The translations under genes were made by a program, and so were the position numbers. 64,000 bases of DNA from Balneolaceae bacterium. GTDB taxonomy: Bacteria > Bacteroidota > Rhodothermia > Balneolales > Balneolaceae. Below the pieces are notes generated by a model. It did no database searches, was not told the origin of the DNA, and saw only the letters and a program-made list of their open reading frames with translations. Below, in pieces: positions 1 through 9,199 of the stretch. Each line of letters opens with the position of its first letter. The first letter of the stretch is position 1. The stretch is taken from the NCBI GenBank assembly GCA_034521445.1, contig JAXHMM010000006.1, positions 496,001-560,000 of the forward strand. Direction: 5' to 3'.

Positions 1-400
1 GGTCCAGTCCAAATTGCTCACGGCTATGGCCGTGCTGTACGGCCAGGCGCCGGCCGAATCGCTCTGCGGCGCCCCCGGCGGGGCTGCCCTCCTCCACGTA
101 TTCCATCAGCAGGTATCCGGTGCCGCCGGTTTTCCCGAAGGAGAGCGTGCGGGGAATGCGGAGTCCGCTGGCGGCCGCGCGAAGCTCTTCCAGCCCCAGG
201 CTCTCCGCGCGGAACATGTCCGGGTCGGCGGCGCGGTTCCATTTGAGAAAACAGGTTCCGTGTGTGCCGGTCTCCAGTCGCGCCGCCTCGTTGATGCTGC
301 CGCCGGATACGCGGGTAACGCCGGAAATGCGCAGGGGCTCTCCCACGCCCGAATCGGGCCGGACGCCCTCGAGTGCGTCGCGCAGCTCCCCGGGAATCAT
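1..400 (-). CDS. Fructosamine/ribulosamine kinase family protein (C-terminus outside window)
   Basis: The 133 visible residues match the N-terminal lobe of the fructosamine-3-kinase family (aminoglycoside-phosphotransferase fold): a glycine-rich GGSINEA segment at about residues 33-39, FLKWN at 51-55 with the likely ATP-binding Lys, and a YLLMEYVEE hinge at 96-104. Family members phosphorylate sugar amines on glycated proteins or small molecules, making the adduct unstable so that the amine is freed. The ATG overlaps the stop of the upstream phosphatase gene as ATGA, so the two are probably translationally coupled. The catalytic loop lies beyond the window edge, so activity cannot be judged. 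Bacterial members often prefer ribulosamines; the substrate here is unknown. Confidence 0.85.
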   Translation of the reverse strand, partial: MIPGELRDALEGVRPDSGVGEPLRISGVTRVSGGSINEAARLETGTHGTCFLKWNRAADPDMFRAESLGLEELRAAASGLRIPRTLSFGKTGGTGYLLMEYVEEGSPAGGAAERFGRRLAVQHGHSREQFGLD

Positions 401-924
401 GATTCGGTGCCGGAGTCGGCGTCCACGCGCTCGGAGAGCCGGTCGAGTAGCTCCTGGCAGGAGCGGCGGACCACCTGGAAGACCTTTTCGAAGCCGTCTA
501 TGCCCCCGTAGTAGGGATCGGGCACCTCGCGATCGCCGGGATTGGGGTCGAACTCCCGCATCAGGGCTATCTTGTGACCGTACCGACTTTGTGCGTCCAG
601 GCTCTTGATGTTGGAGAGGTTCTCCTTGTCCATGGCCAGGACCAGGTTGTAGTAGTCGAGGTCGGAGGACTCAAAGCGGCGGGCCCGCGAGTGCAGGGTG
701 ATGCCGTGACGGTTGGCTGTCTGCTGGCTTTTGCTGTTGGCCGGCTCGCCTATGTGGTAGGCGGAGGTGCCGGCCGACTCAATTTCAAAATAACCCTGCA
801 GGCCCTCCTCGTTTACCAGGTGCTGAAACACGCCCTCGGCGGTGGGACTGCGGCAGATGTTGCCCAGGCAGACAAAGAGGATGCGGAAGGGAGAATCCTT
901 GGTGATCGGTTTGTCAGGAATCAT
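397..924 (-). CDS. Low-molecular-weight protein-tyrosine-phosphatase family protein
   Basis: The 175 residues contain the N-terminal P-loop CLGNICRS (CX5R, nucleophile Cys at about residue 20) and the C-terminal DPYYGG with the general-acid Asp, the two diagnostic elements of cytosolic LMW phosphatases. Length is normal. The family removes phosphate from tyrosines, and some members act on ribulosamine-5-phosphates. The downstream gene is a fructosamine/ribulosamine kinase that starts inside this stop codon, which favours a role in deglycation or sugar-amine handling over signalling (inference). I see no convincing promoter in the 240-bp gap to ileS on this strand. Confidence 0.9.
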   Translation of the reverse strand: MIPDKPITKDSPFRILFVCLGNICRSPTAEGVFQHLVNEEGLQGYFEIESAGTSAYHIGEPANSKSQQTANRHGITLHSRARRFESSDLDYYNLVLAMDKENLSNIKSLDAQSRYGHKIALMREFDPNPGDREVPDPYYGGIDGFEKVFQVVRRSCQELLDRLSERVDADSGTES

Positions 925-1117
925 GGGGTCGTTATTGGGTTGGACGGAAGATAGCTTAAGCCGGGCAGAGGATGCAAAAAGCCCTGGGGTCCATCAATAT
1001 TAAAATTCCTCCTTCCATGTGAATTGGAGAACTAAGACTTGTATCTTGGGCGACTGTTGACGTTGCGGGTTCCCTCCCGGGGATCTTCAAACCTACGGTT
1101 AATCGGCGATTTTTTTG

Positions 1118-1125
1118 TATATTTG
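1118..1125 (+). promoter_or_regulatory. Bacteroidota-type -7 promoter element for ileS
   Basis: TATATTTG fits the TAnnTTTG consensus of the primary sigma factor of Bacteroidota and ends 39 bp before the ileS start. A clear -33 TTG was not seen at ideal spacing, so this rests on the -7 box and its position. Confidence 0.55.
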
Positions 1126-1164
1126 CGGTTTTCTGTAAGCCAAAGCAGTATGTAAACGGCCTTT

Positions 1165-4100
1165 ATGAGCAAACAGTTCGAAGAAGTAAAGAAACTCAAC
1201 TACTCCAAACACGAGGTGGAAACCCTCCGCTGGTGGAAGGAGAACGACATCTTCCGCAAGAGCCTCAGCAGCCGCGAGGAGGGCATCCCGTTTACCTTCT
1301 ATGAGGGACCCCCGACGGCAAACGGCAAACCGGGCATCCACCACGTAATGTCGCGTACGGTGAAGGACCTCTTCTGCCGCTACAAGACCCTCAAGGGTTT
1401 CCGCGTGGAGCGCAAGGCGGGATGGGACACCCATGGCCTGCCGGTGGAGATCGAGGTTGAGAAGGAGCTGGGGCTCGAGGGACGCGAGCAGGTCGAGGCC
1501 TTCGGCATGGACAAGTACAACGAGAAGTGCCGCAGCAGCGTGCTGAAGTACAAGGACCTGTGGGACAAGCTCACCAATCGCATGGCTTACTGGGTGGACC
1601 TGGACGATCCCTATGTAACTTTTGAGAACGACTACATCGAGTCGGTCTGGTGGGCCTTCAAAACCCTCTACGAAAAAGGCCTGGTCTACCAGGGCTACAA
1701 GATCCAGTGGTACTCTCCCGGCAGCGGCACCGTGCTCTCCTCCCACGAGGTGAGTCTGGGCTACCAGGAGACGCAGGATCCCTCCATTTTTGTGAAGTTC
1801 CCGGTGGACGGCGAGGAGAAGACCTATTTCCTGGCCTGGACCACCACTCCGTGGACCATCGTCTCCAACATGGCCCTGGCCGTGAATCCCGACCTCGACT
1901 ACGTCCGCGTGCGCCTGTCGGAGGGCGGCCGGACCGAAGACTATATCCTGGCCAAGGAGTGCCTGGAGGAGGTGCTCGACCACGACTACGAGATCGTGGA
2001 GGAGTACCGCGGCAGCGACCTGGTCGGCCGCACCTACGAGCCTATTTTCGACTACGGCCGCCGGGCCCATCCCGAGGCGGACGCCTGGAAGGTGATCGAG
2101 GCCGATTACGTCTCCACCGAAGAGGGCACTGGCCTGGTGCACATCGCCCCGGCCTTCGGCGCCGACGACTACGACCACGCCATCGACAAGGGCATTCCCC
2201 TGTTCAACCCCATCGACGGGGACGGTCGCTTCACGGAGCAGGCCGGAGACTTCGCCGGCCAGTGGTTCAAGGACGCCGACAAGGAGATCGCCCGCGCCAT
2301 CAAGGACAGGCACATGATGTACAAGCACGAAACCTGCGTGCACAACTACCCCTTCGACTGGCGCAAGGGCACCCCGCTTATGCAGTTTCCGGTGGAGTCG
2401 TGGTTCATCCGCACCACCGACGTGAAGGACAAGATGGTCTCCTCCAACAGGGAGATCAACTGGAAGCCCCCCAGCACCGGCACTGGACGTTTCGGCACCT
2501 GGCTGGAGAACAACGTCGACTGGGCCGTCTCCCGCCAGCGCTACTGGGGCACCCCCATCCCCCTCTGGGTCAGCGACAAGGACCCGGATTACGTGGAGTG
2601 CATCGGCAGCGTAGAGGAGCTGCGCCGCAAGGCGGGGCTGCCGGAAGACAAGGAGATCGACCTGCACCGCCCGCACATCGACGGCATTACCTGGGAGGGG
2701 CCCAACGGCGGCACCATGCGCCGCATCCCCGACCTGCTGGACGTCTGGTTTGACTCCGGCTCCATGCCCTTCGCCCAGTGGCACTACCCCTTTGAGAACA
2801 AGGAGCTTTTCGACGAGAACTTTCCTGCCGATTTCATCGCCGAGGGGGTTGACCAGACCCGCGGGTGGTTCTATACCCTGCACGCCCTTGGCACCATGCT
2901 CTTCGACCAGCCCGCCTACCGCAACGTGGTTTCCAACGGGCTGGTGCTCGACGAGAACGGCGAGAAGATGAGCAAGTCGAAGGGCAATAGCGTGGAGCCC
3001 TTCGAGGTGATACAAAAATACGGGGCCGACACCGTCCGCTGGTATATGATGAGCAACTCTTCTCCCTGGGAGAACCTGCGTTTCAGCGAGGATGGACTGC
3101 AGGAGACCCAGCGCAAATTCTTCAACACCTTGGTGAACACCTACTCCTTTTTCGCGATGTACGCCAACATCGACGGCTTCACCTACGACGGCACGCCCAT
3201 CCCCGCCGGGGACCGCACGGAGATGGACCGCTGGATCATCTCGCGCGCCAACACCACCGTAAAGCTGGTGGACGAACACCTGGACGACTACGAGCCCACC
3301 AAGGCGGCGCGCGCCATCGAGGATTTCACCGAGGAGCTCAGCAACTGGTACGTGCGCCGCAACCGCCGGCGTTTCTGGAAGGAGGGCAAGAGCCTGGACA
3401 AGAAGGCCGCCTACCAGACCCTCTACGAATGCCTGATGGACCTGGCCAAACTTATCTCCCCCATCGCTCCCTACCTGGGCGAATGGCTCTTCCAGCGCCT
3501 CAACCAGGTTACGCAAAAAGACGAGGAGTCGGTGCACCTCTCCTTCTATCCTACGGTGGAGGAGACTGCCATCGACAAGCAGCTGGAGAACCGCATGCAG
3601 ATGGCGCGGCAGATCTCCTCCATGGTGCTCAGCCTGCGCAACCGCATCGAGATCAACGTGCGCCAGCCGCTGGCCCGCATCATCCTGCCCATCGAGAACG
3701 AGGAGGACCGCCAGGCTGTGGAGTCGATGAAGGACATTATTCTGGACGAGGTGAACGTTAAGGAGATCCAGTACGCGGACGACGACTCCGGCATCGTGGA
3801 GAAGTCGGCCAAGCCCAACTACCCTGTGCTGGGCAAGAAACTGGGCGAGAAGGTCAAGGCCCTGGCACCGCGCGTGAAGGAACTTACCACTGAAGAGATT
3901 ACGCAATACGAGCAGAGCGGCTCCATTGAAATCGACCTGGGCGGGGAGTACGGTACCGTGCGCCTGGGCAGCGAGGGACTTGAAATAAGCCGGACCGGCC
4001 TGGAAGGCTGGTCGGTGGAGACCGAGGGCGGGCTCAGCGTAGCCCTCGACACCGAGATGACGCCCGAACTGGAACGCGAGGGGTTGGCCCGCGAGTTTGT

Positions 4101-4341
4101 CAACCGCATCCAGAACATGCGCAAGGAGGCCGATTTCGAGGTGGTCGACCGCATCTGGATCGGTTTCGAAGGCTCCGGCCGTCTGGAGGAGGCCGTTGCG
4201 TCCATGGATGACTACATCCAACGGGAAACCCTCGCCGAAGAGATTCACAGCAAGAAGCTGGAGGTCTCGGATTTTGTCAAACAGTGGGAAATCGGTGACG
4301 AACCATGCACCATTTCCATCAGAAGAACCCCCAAACAATAA
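1165..4341 (+). CDS. ileS: Isoleucyl-tRNA synthetase (type 2)
   Basis: Class I synthetase of 1058 residues that charges tRNA-Ile. The HIGH signature appears as GIHH (residues 57-60, after PPTANGKP) and KMSKS at about 601-605; the editing domain lies between them. The PPTANG form and overall length place it in the long, eukaryote-like group, which is often less sensitive to mupirocin. In the Thermus enzyme of this type two CxxC pairs bind zinc; here the matching sites read SPGSGT (184-189) and FDWRKGT (397-403) with no cysteines. From memory, Bacteroides enzymes lack the first pair too. First gene of a probable operon with the DksA-like gene and lspA. Confidence 0.97.
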   Translation: MSKQFEEVKKLNYSKHEVETLRWWKENDIFRKSLSSREEGIPFTFYEGPPTANGKPGIHHVMSRTVKDLFCRYKTLKGFRVERKAGWDTHGLPVEIEVEKELGLEGREQVEAFGMDKYNEKCRSSVLKYKDLWDKLTNRMAYWVDLDDPYVTFENDYIESVWWAFKTLYEKGLVYQGYKIQWYSPGSGTVLSSHEVSLGYQETQDPSIFVKFPVDGEEKTYFLAWTTTPWTIVSNMALAVNPDLDYVRVRLSEGGRTEDYILAKECLEEVLDHDYEIVEEYRGSDLVGRTYEPIFDYGRRAHPEADAWKVIEADYVSTEEGTGLVHIAPAFGADDYDHAIDKGIPLFNPIDGDGRFTEQAGDFAGQWFKDADKEIARAIKDRHMMYKHETCVHNYPFDWRKGTPLMQFPVESWFIRTTDVKDKMVSSNREINWKPPSTGTGRFGTWLENNVDWAVSRQRYWGTPIPLWVSDKDPDYVECIGSVEELRRKAGLPEDKEIDLHRPHIDGITWEGPNGGTMRRIPDLLDVWFDSGSMPFAQWHYPFENKELFDENFPADFIAEGVDQTRGWFYTLHALGTMLFDQPAYRNVVSNGLVLDENGEKMSKSKGNSVEPFEVIQKYGADTVRWYMMSNSSPWENLRFSEDGLQETQRKFFNTLVNTYSFFAMYANIDGFTYDGTPIPAGDRTEMDRWIISRANTTVKLVDEHLDDYEPTKAARAIEDFTEELSNWYVRRNRRRFWKEGKSLDKKAAYQTLYECLMDLAKLISPIAPYLGEWLFQRLNQVTQKDEESVHLSFYPTVEETAIDKQLENRMQMARQISSMVLSLRNRIEINVRQPLARIILPIENEEDRQAVESMKDIILDEVNVKEIQYADDDSGIVEKSAKPNYPVLGKKLGEKVKALAPRVKELTTEEITQYEQSGSIEIDLGGEYGTVRLGSEGLEISRTGLEGWSVETEGGLSVALDTEMTPELEREGLAREFVNRIQNMRKEADFEVVDRIWIGFEGSGRLEEAVASMDDYIQRETLAEEIHSKKLEVSDFVKQWEIGDEPCTISIRRTPKQ

Positions 4342-4350
4342 GGTGTGCTT

Positions 4351-4746
4351 ATGGCATCCCCCAAAAATGATGAACGCGTATCTCCCTATTCGGACGAGGA
4401 TTTGGAGTATTTCAAGGAGATCATTCTGAAAAAGCGGTCGGAGGCCGAGAATGAGCTGGAATCGCTGCAGAACTCCCTCCGTGACAGTATGGAGAACGCC
4501 TCCGACGAGTCGGCCTACTCCTTTCACATGGCGGACGCCGGCACTGACGCCCAGGAGCGCGAGAAGACCTACATGCTCTACAACCGTACCCGCAAATTTG
4601 TCAAATACCTCGACGAAGCGCTCAAGCGCATCGAGAACAAGACCTACGGGGTGTGCAAGGTGACGGGCAAGAAAATCTCCAAGGGCCGCCTGGAGGCCGT
4701 ACCCCACACACAGCTCAGTATCGAGGCCAAGTTAAAACGCCGTTGA
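4351..4746 (+). CDS. TraR/DksA-family protein with degenerate zinc finger
   Basis: About 131 residues: an N-terminal helical region (predicted coiled coil, roughly residues 12-90) and a C-terminal DksA-type finger segment reading GVCKVTGKKI then PHTQLSI. Of the four zinc cysteines of classical DksA only the first remains, so zinc binding is unlikely. DksA-like proteins enter the RNA polymerase secondary channel and tune initiation with ppGpp; whether this one does is inferred only from the family. I chose the ATG at 4351 rather than a GTG at 4345 because AAGG lies at good spacing. It follows the ileS stop by 9 bp and precedes lspA. Confidence 0.85.
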   Translation: MASPKNDERVSPYSDEDLEYFKEIILKKRSEAENELESLQNSLRDSMENASDESAYSFHMADAGTDAQEREKTYMLYNRTRKFVKYLDEALKRIENKTYGVCKVTGKKISKGRLEAVPHTQLSIEAKLKRR

Positions 4747-4765
4747 ACGTACCTGCTGTCCCTGC

Positions 4766-5380
4766 GTGTCTATCGAATCCTCCCATAACGCCAAACTTTG
4801 GGCCCTCAGCCTGCCTGCCGTACTGGTGGTGGTTCTCGACCAGGTCACGAAGTACCTGGTGCGGACGACTCCCGAGCTGCAGAACTGGGACTTGGTTCCC
4901 GGCCTGCTCTCCTTTCACTACACACAGAACCCGGGGATGGCCCTGGGAATGGACTGGGCTCCCACACCGGTCATCAGTTCCGTCGCCATCGTGGTCGCCC
5001 TGGGTCTGCTGGTCTACATCCTGAAAACCCTGCACCATGCCACTGCGGGCTACCTGGTGTGCATGGGACTAATTATCGGAGGGGCCTTCGGCAACATCAT
5101 CGACCGCCTGATCATGGCGAAGATTCAAGGCTACGGGGGTGTTCTCGATGGACACGTCGTCGATTTTATTCACTTCACCATGATCGCCCCTGACTGGGTG
5201 CCCTGGCTGGGCGGTTATCCCGTCTTTCCTTACATTTTCAACATCGCCGACTCGGCCATAAGCGTGGCCATAGTCGTGCTGCTTCTTTTCCACCAGAAAT
5301 TTCTGCATCCGCAGACGCGCGGAGATTCCGGCGCCCACGAGGCCGCGGAGACTTCACCGGAGGGTACAGCTACTCCCTGA
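4766..5380 (+). CDS. lspA: Lipoprotein signal peptidase (signal peptidase II)
   Basis: The 204-residue inner-membrane aspartyl protease removes signal peptides from prolipoproteins; this window encodes several. Four hydrophobic segments are visible, and the two catalytic Asp motifs are GNIIDR and NIADSAI. The first helix carries DQVTKY, the conserved N-terminal motif. The start is GTG, 19 bp after the dksA-like stop. The C-terminal tail of about 25 residues is polar. The gene end overlaps the convergent ribBA end by 11 bp, leaving no room for a separate terminator. Confidence 0.96.
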   Translation: MSIESSHNAKLWALSLPAVLVVVLDQVTKYLVRTTPELQNWDLVPGLLSFHYTQNPGMALGMDWAPTPVISSVAIVVALGLLVYILKTLHHATAGYLVCMGLIIGGAFGNIIDRLIMAKIQGYGGVLDGHVVDFIHFTMIAPDWVPWLGGYPVFPYIFNIADSAISVAIVVLLLFHQKFLHPQTRGDSGAHEAAETSPEGTATP

Positions 5381-6632
5381 CAATGCTGTCGAGGAATTCG
5401 GGATCGTGGGGGTCCAGTTCCTTCAGTTTCAGGTCGTGTCCCATCTTGTCCCTCTTGGTCTTCAGGTAACGCACGTTTTCGGGATAGGCGCCCACTTCCA
5501 GGGGCACGCGCTCCACCATCTCCAGACCGAAGCTTTTCAGCCCCACCCTCTTGACCGGGTTGTTGGTCATCAGCCGCAGCTTGCTCACGTCCAGCGTGCG
5601 CAGAATCTGCGCCCCCACGCCGTAGTCGCGGTGGTCGGGCTCGAAGCCCAGGGCCTCATTGGCCTCCACCGTGTCCATGCCCTGCTCCTGCAGCTTGTAG
5701 GCCTTCAGCTTGTTGACGAGTCCGATGCCCCGTCCCTCCTGGTTCATGTAGAGCACCACGCCCCGGCCTTCCTTCTCCACCTGCAGAAGGGCCTGGTGGA
5801 GCTGCTCGCCGCAGTCGCAGCGCTTCGAGCCGAAAATGTCGCCCGTCATACAGGACGAGTGCACCCGCACCAGCACCGGATCGCTCTCCTCCCAGCTTCC
5901 TTTAGTGAGCGCCAGGTGGTGGTCGCCGGTCAGGCGCTCTTCGAAGGCGTGCAGGTTGAAGTCGCCGTAGATGGTGGGCAGGTTCACCTGGACGATCTTG
6001 CGCACCAGGGTCTCGTTCTGCATGCGGTAGGCGATGAGGTCCTTGATGGTGACGAGCTTCATGTTGAACTCGTCGGCGATCTCCACCAGGTCGGGGATGC
6101 GGGCCATCTCCCCGTTGTCCTTCATGATCTCGCAGATGATGCCGGCGGGCCTGAGCCCGGCCAGGCGCGCAAGGTCGATGGCCGCCTCGGTATGGCCGGC
6201 GCGGCGCAGCACGCCGCCCTCGGTTCCGATGAGGGGGAAGATGTGGCCCGGCCGGCGGAATTGTCCCGGCTGGGCGTCGTCACGGATCAGCTCGCGAATG
6301 GTGTTGGCCCGGTCGGAGGCGGAAATGCCCGTGGTGGTCAACTCCTTATGGTCCACCGAGACCGTAAAAGCGGCCTCGTCAGGGTCGGCGCCCTCGTTGA
6401 CCATGTAGTCCAGGTCCAGCGAGTAGGCTTTCTGGCGGGTGATAGGCACGCAGATGAGTCCCCGCCCGTATTTGGCCATCAGGTTGACCGCTTCCGGGGA
6501 TACCTTTTCGGCGGCCATCAGGAAGTCGCCTTCGTTCTCGCGGTCCTCGTCGTCCACGACGATGACCATGCGACCCTGTTTAATGTCTTCGACAGCTTCT
6601 TCAATGCGGTCGAAGCGGGTGGAGCCGGACAT
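5370..6632 (-). CDS. ribBA: Bifunctional 3,4-dihydroxy-2-butanone-4-phosphate synthase / GTP cyclohydrolase II
   Basis: Catalyses the two entry steps of riboflavin synthesis. The N-terminal half (about 1-205) is the RibB domain with EDRENEGDF and GRGLICVPI. The C-terminal half is GTP cyclohydrolase II, with the zinc-ligand cysteines in [18 protein letters not shown] and the [11 protein letters not shown] segment. At 420 residues both domains are full length. It lies 11 bp after yajC and probably shares its transcript, an unusual pairing of flavin synthesis with the Sec accessory gene. No FMN riboswitch-like leader is visible because the intergenic gap is too short. Confidence 0.96.
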   Translation of the reverse strand: MSGSTRFDRIEEAVEDIKQGRMVIVVDDEDRENEGDFLMAAEKVSPEAVNLMAKYGRGLICVPITRQKAYSLDLDYMVNEGADPDEAAFTVSVDHKELTTTGISASDRANTIRELIRDDAQPGQFRRPGHIFPLIGTEGGVLRRAGHTEAAIDLARLAGLRPAGIICEIMKDNGEMARIPDLVEIADEFNMKLVTIKDLIAYRMQNETLVRKIVQVNLPTIYGDFNLHAFEERLTGDHHLALTKGSWEESDPVLVRVHSSCMTGDIFGSKRCDCGEQLHQALLQVEKEGRGVVLYMNQEGRGIGLVNKLKAYKLQEQGMDTVEANEALGFEPDHRDYGVGAQILRTLDVSKLRLMTNNPVKRVGLKSFGLEMVERVPLEVGAYPENVRYLKTKRDKMGHDLKLKELDPHDPEFLDSIVRE

Positions 6633-6643
6633 GGCGCTGGTGC

Positions 6644-6970
6644 CTAGTTATCGTTCTTGTTGGGATTGACGTCCGTAATGGAGCTTTTCATAAAGCGCGC
6701 TTTCACGCCCTTGTCAATTTCGGCCAGTACAGAGTCCTCCTCAACAGCCGTAACCTGTGCCACCATTCCGCCCGAGGTGACGATCTTGTCGCCCTTCTCA
6801 ATGTTGGAAACTTTCTCCTGGATCTCTTTTTGGCGCTGGCTCTGGGGACGGATGATGAACCAGTAAAAAATGAGGAAGATGGCCGCCATGAAGATGAGGC
6901 TGGTCCACCCGCTTCCTTCCTGGCCGGCCATGAACAACAACGGTGCTGATTCGAACATGTAAGGGTGCAT
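6644..6970 (-). CDS. yajC: Preprotein translocase subunit YajC
   Basis: Small membrane protein of 108 residues with one transmembrane segment (about 24-42, ending in [12 protein letters not shown], the family signature) and a cytoplasmic domain with [14 protein letters not shown]. It associates with SecDF at the Sec translocon. M5 is an alternative start. A good TAnnTTTG promoter lies 30 bp upstream on the same strand. First gene of the yajC-ribBA unit. Confidence 0.95.
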   Translation of the reverse strand: MHPYMFESAPLLFMAGQEGSGWTSLIFMAAIFLIFYWFIIRPQSQRQKEIQEKVSNIEKGDKIVTSGGMVAQVTAVEEDSVLAEIDKGVKARFMKSSITDVNPNKNDN

Positions 6971-6999
6971 TTGGTTGGTGTGGATGGTGCTGCAAAAGG

Positions 7000-7007
7000 C
7001 AAAGATA
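7000..7007 (-). promoter_or_regulatory. Bacteroidota-type promoter for yajC-ribBA
   Basis: On the minus strand this reads TATCTTTG (TAnnTTTG), with a TTG 20 bp upstream as the -33 element. The predicted transcript start lies about 25 bp before the yajC ATG. Confidence 0.6.
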
Positions 7008-7063
7008 CCATTTTTGGCACCTTCCTACAATTTGGGGCGCGGGGAGGAGGGGCTGCGCCGGTC

Positions 7064-9190
7064 TCAGCCGCCGGGATAGAATTTGCCGTCGCCGGAGGCG
7101 TGGTCACGCAGCAGGCCGGCCGGCTTGAATCGCTCGCCATGCCGGCTTTCGAGGCGCTCCAGGCGGGCGAGCACCGTGTCGGGCCCTTCCCGGTCAATCA
7201 GCCGGAAGGGTCCCCCGAGAAAGGGCGGGAAGCCCAGTCCCAATATGGCGCCCATGTCGCCGTCCTCCGGCCGGTCCAGGATCTCTTCCTGAAGGCAGTG
7301 CAACGCCTCGTTGACCATCACCAGGCTCATGCGGCGCTGCACCGCCTCCGACTCCATCTCCTTGCGGCCGGAGCTCCCGAAATGACGGTAGATCTCCTCG
7401 TTGGGAGATTTTTTCTTTCGTTCGCCGTTTTTCTGCTCGTAGCGGTAGAATCCCCTGCCGTTCTTTTTGCCCTCGTAGCCCTCATCGTGGAGCTTCTTGG
7501 CCTTGTCGCTGGGCTGGGCGCCGCGGGCGCTGAACATGGGATTGAGCACGTCGGTGATGTGGGCGGCCACGTCGATGCCCACCTCGTCGAAGAGTGCGGC
7601 AGGTCCCACAGGAAAGCCGAAGTCCTTCATAATGCGGTCGAGCTGTTGGATGGAGATGCCCTCCTCCAGCAGGGTGAGTGCCTCGTTCATGAAAGGCGCC
7701 AGGATGCGCGTGGTGTAGAAGCCGGGTCCGTCGTGTACCACGATCACGTGCTTGCCCTGCTCGATGCCCACCTGGCGGGCCGTGGCAGCCACCCAGTCGG
7801 CCGTCCGGTCGGTGGTGATGATCTCCAGCAGGGGCATTTGGGGTACGGGCGAGAAGTAGTGCATGCCCACCACCTGCTCCGGCCGGGAGGAGGCCTCGGC
7901 GATGTCGGCGATGGGCAGGGAGGAGGTATTGGAGGCGAAAATGGCGTGGTCGGGCAGCACCTTCTCGGCTTCACGGAGGATGTTTCGCTTGAGTTCCAGG
8001 TCCTCGAAGACCGCCTCGATGACCAGGTCGACGTTTCCAAAGCCCTTGTAGCTCCCGCTCGGGGTGATCAGTCCGCTTACGCGGTCGCGCTCAAAGGAGG
8101 AGATAATGCGCTTGGATACTTTCTTGTCCAGCTCCTTCCATACGGCCCGCTTGCCCTGGGCGGCCTCCTCGGCCGAGCGGTCCTTGAGCAGCACCCGGTA
8201 GCCGTTGTTGGCGCTTACGTCGGCGATGCCCGAGCCCATGAGTCCCGCGCCTAGCACGCCCAGCTTGCGGACCGGCCGCGCCAGCTCCTTCTGCGGGTTT
8301 TTCTTGGCGCCCTGCATGCCGAAAAAGAGATTGACCAGCGCCTTCGATTCGGGGGTGGCGGCCAGCTCGCCGAAGGCCTTCGACTCGGCCTCCAGGCCGG
8401 CTTCGAGGCCCTGTCGCATGCCTGTCTCCACGCATTCGATAATGCGGGCGGGGGCCGGATAGTTACCCCGGCTCTCTTTGGCGGCGCGCTTGCGCGACTG
8501 CCGGAAGATGATCCATCGTCCCAGGGGGTTGCCCTCCAGCAGGCGGGCAAGCAGTCCCCGCTTGTCCTTGCGGGAGAATTTGCCGGCGTTCATGCGCTCC
8601 ACGGCGGCCAGCGCGGCGGTAAGCACCGCGTCGCGATGGGTGAGCTCGTCCACCAGTCCCATCTTGTAGGCCTGCCGGGGATAGATGTTCTTGCCGGTGA
8701 GCATGTAGGTGAGGGCGTTCTGCAGGCCGACCAGGCGCGGAAGGCGCTGCGTGCCGCCCCCACCCGGGAGGAGCCCCAGTTTTACCTCCGGCTGTCCCAT
8801 TACGGTTTTGGAATGGCGGGAGGCTACGCGGTAGTGGCAGGCCATGGCCACCTCCAGACCCCCGCCGAGGCAGGCCCCGTGAATGGCGGCCACCACCGGT
8901 TTGTCGAGCTTCTCCACCTGCAGCAGCAGCTCGTTGCCGCGTCGGCTCAGCTCCTCGATGTCTTCCGGCGCCTCCTTGTTCTTGAGCATCTCCACGTCGG
9001 CCCCGGCGATGAAGGCGTCTCTCTTGCCGCTGACCAGCACCACGCCCTTCACCGAGGGCCGGGAGAGTTCGTCCATAGCTCCGGTGAACTCCGAGATCAG
9101 CTCCTCGTTGAGGGTGTTCACGCGGGAGCCGGGCTGGTCGAGGGTGATCACGGCCACATCGTCGCGGTAGGAAATATCCAGGTAGCTCAT
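7064..9190 (-). CDS. fadJ: Fatty acid oxidation complex alpha subunit (enoyl-CoA hydratase / 3-hydroxyacyl-CoA dehydrogenase)
   Basis: The 708-residue protein hydrates trans-enoyl-CoA and oxidises the 3-hydroxyacyl-CoA product. The N-terminal crotonase domain (about 1-190) has [11 protein letters not shown] and the oxyanion/catalytic stretch [17 protein letters not shown]. From about residue 290 an NAD-binding Rossmann domain begins with [13 protein letters not shown], followed by the dehydrogenase C-terminal domains with [16 protein letters not shown] and [10 protein letters not shown]. It follows fadI by 9 bp, so the thiolase and the bifunctional subunit form one operon. FadB and FadJ are hard to separate by eye; the FadI-like partner favours FadJ. 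Confidence 0.93.
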   Translation of the reverse strand: MSYLDISYRDDVAVITLDQPGSRVNTLNEELISEFTGAMDELSRPSVKGVVLVSGKRDAFIAGADVEMLKNKEAPEDIEELSRRGNELLLQVEKLDKPVVAAIHGACLGGGLEVAMACHYRVASRHSKTVMGQPEVKLGLLPGGGGTQRLPRLVGLQNALTYMLTGKNIYPRQAYKMGLVDELTHRDAVLTAALAAVERMNAGKFSRKDKRGLLARLLEGNPLGRWIIFRQSRKRAAKESRGNYPAPARIIECVETGMRQGLEAGLEAESKAFGELAATPESKALVNLFFGMQGAKKNPQKELARPVRKLGVLGAGLMGSGIADVSANNGYRVLLKDRSAEEAAQGKRAVWKELDKKVSKRIISSFERDRVSGLITPSGSYKGFGNVDLVIEAVFEDLELKRNILREAEKVLPDHAIFASNTSSLPIADIAEASSRPEQVVGMHYFSPVPQMPLLEIITTDRTADWVAATARQVGIEQGKHVIVVHDGPGFYTTRILAPFMNEALTLLEEGISIQQLDRIMKDFGFPVGPAALFDEVGIDVAAHITDVLNPMFSARGAQPSDKAKKLHDEGYEGKKNGRGFYRYEQKNGERKKKSPNEEIYRHFGSSGRKEMESEAVQRRMSLVMVNEALHCLQEEILDRPEDGDMGAILGLGFPPFLGGPFRLIDREGPDTVLARLERLESRHGERFKPAGLLRDHASGDGKFYPGG

Positions 9191-9199
9191 GGCAGTCGG

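Noticed and set aside
1099-4707. 1202-aa open frame antisense to ileS
   Set aside because: It mirrors the ileS codons on the other strand, as expected in GC-rich genes; sequence is low complexity (Leu/Val/His-rich) without motifs, and ileS has clear signatures.
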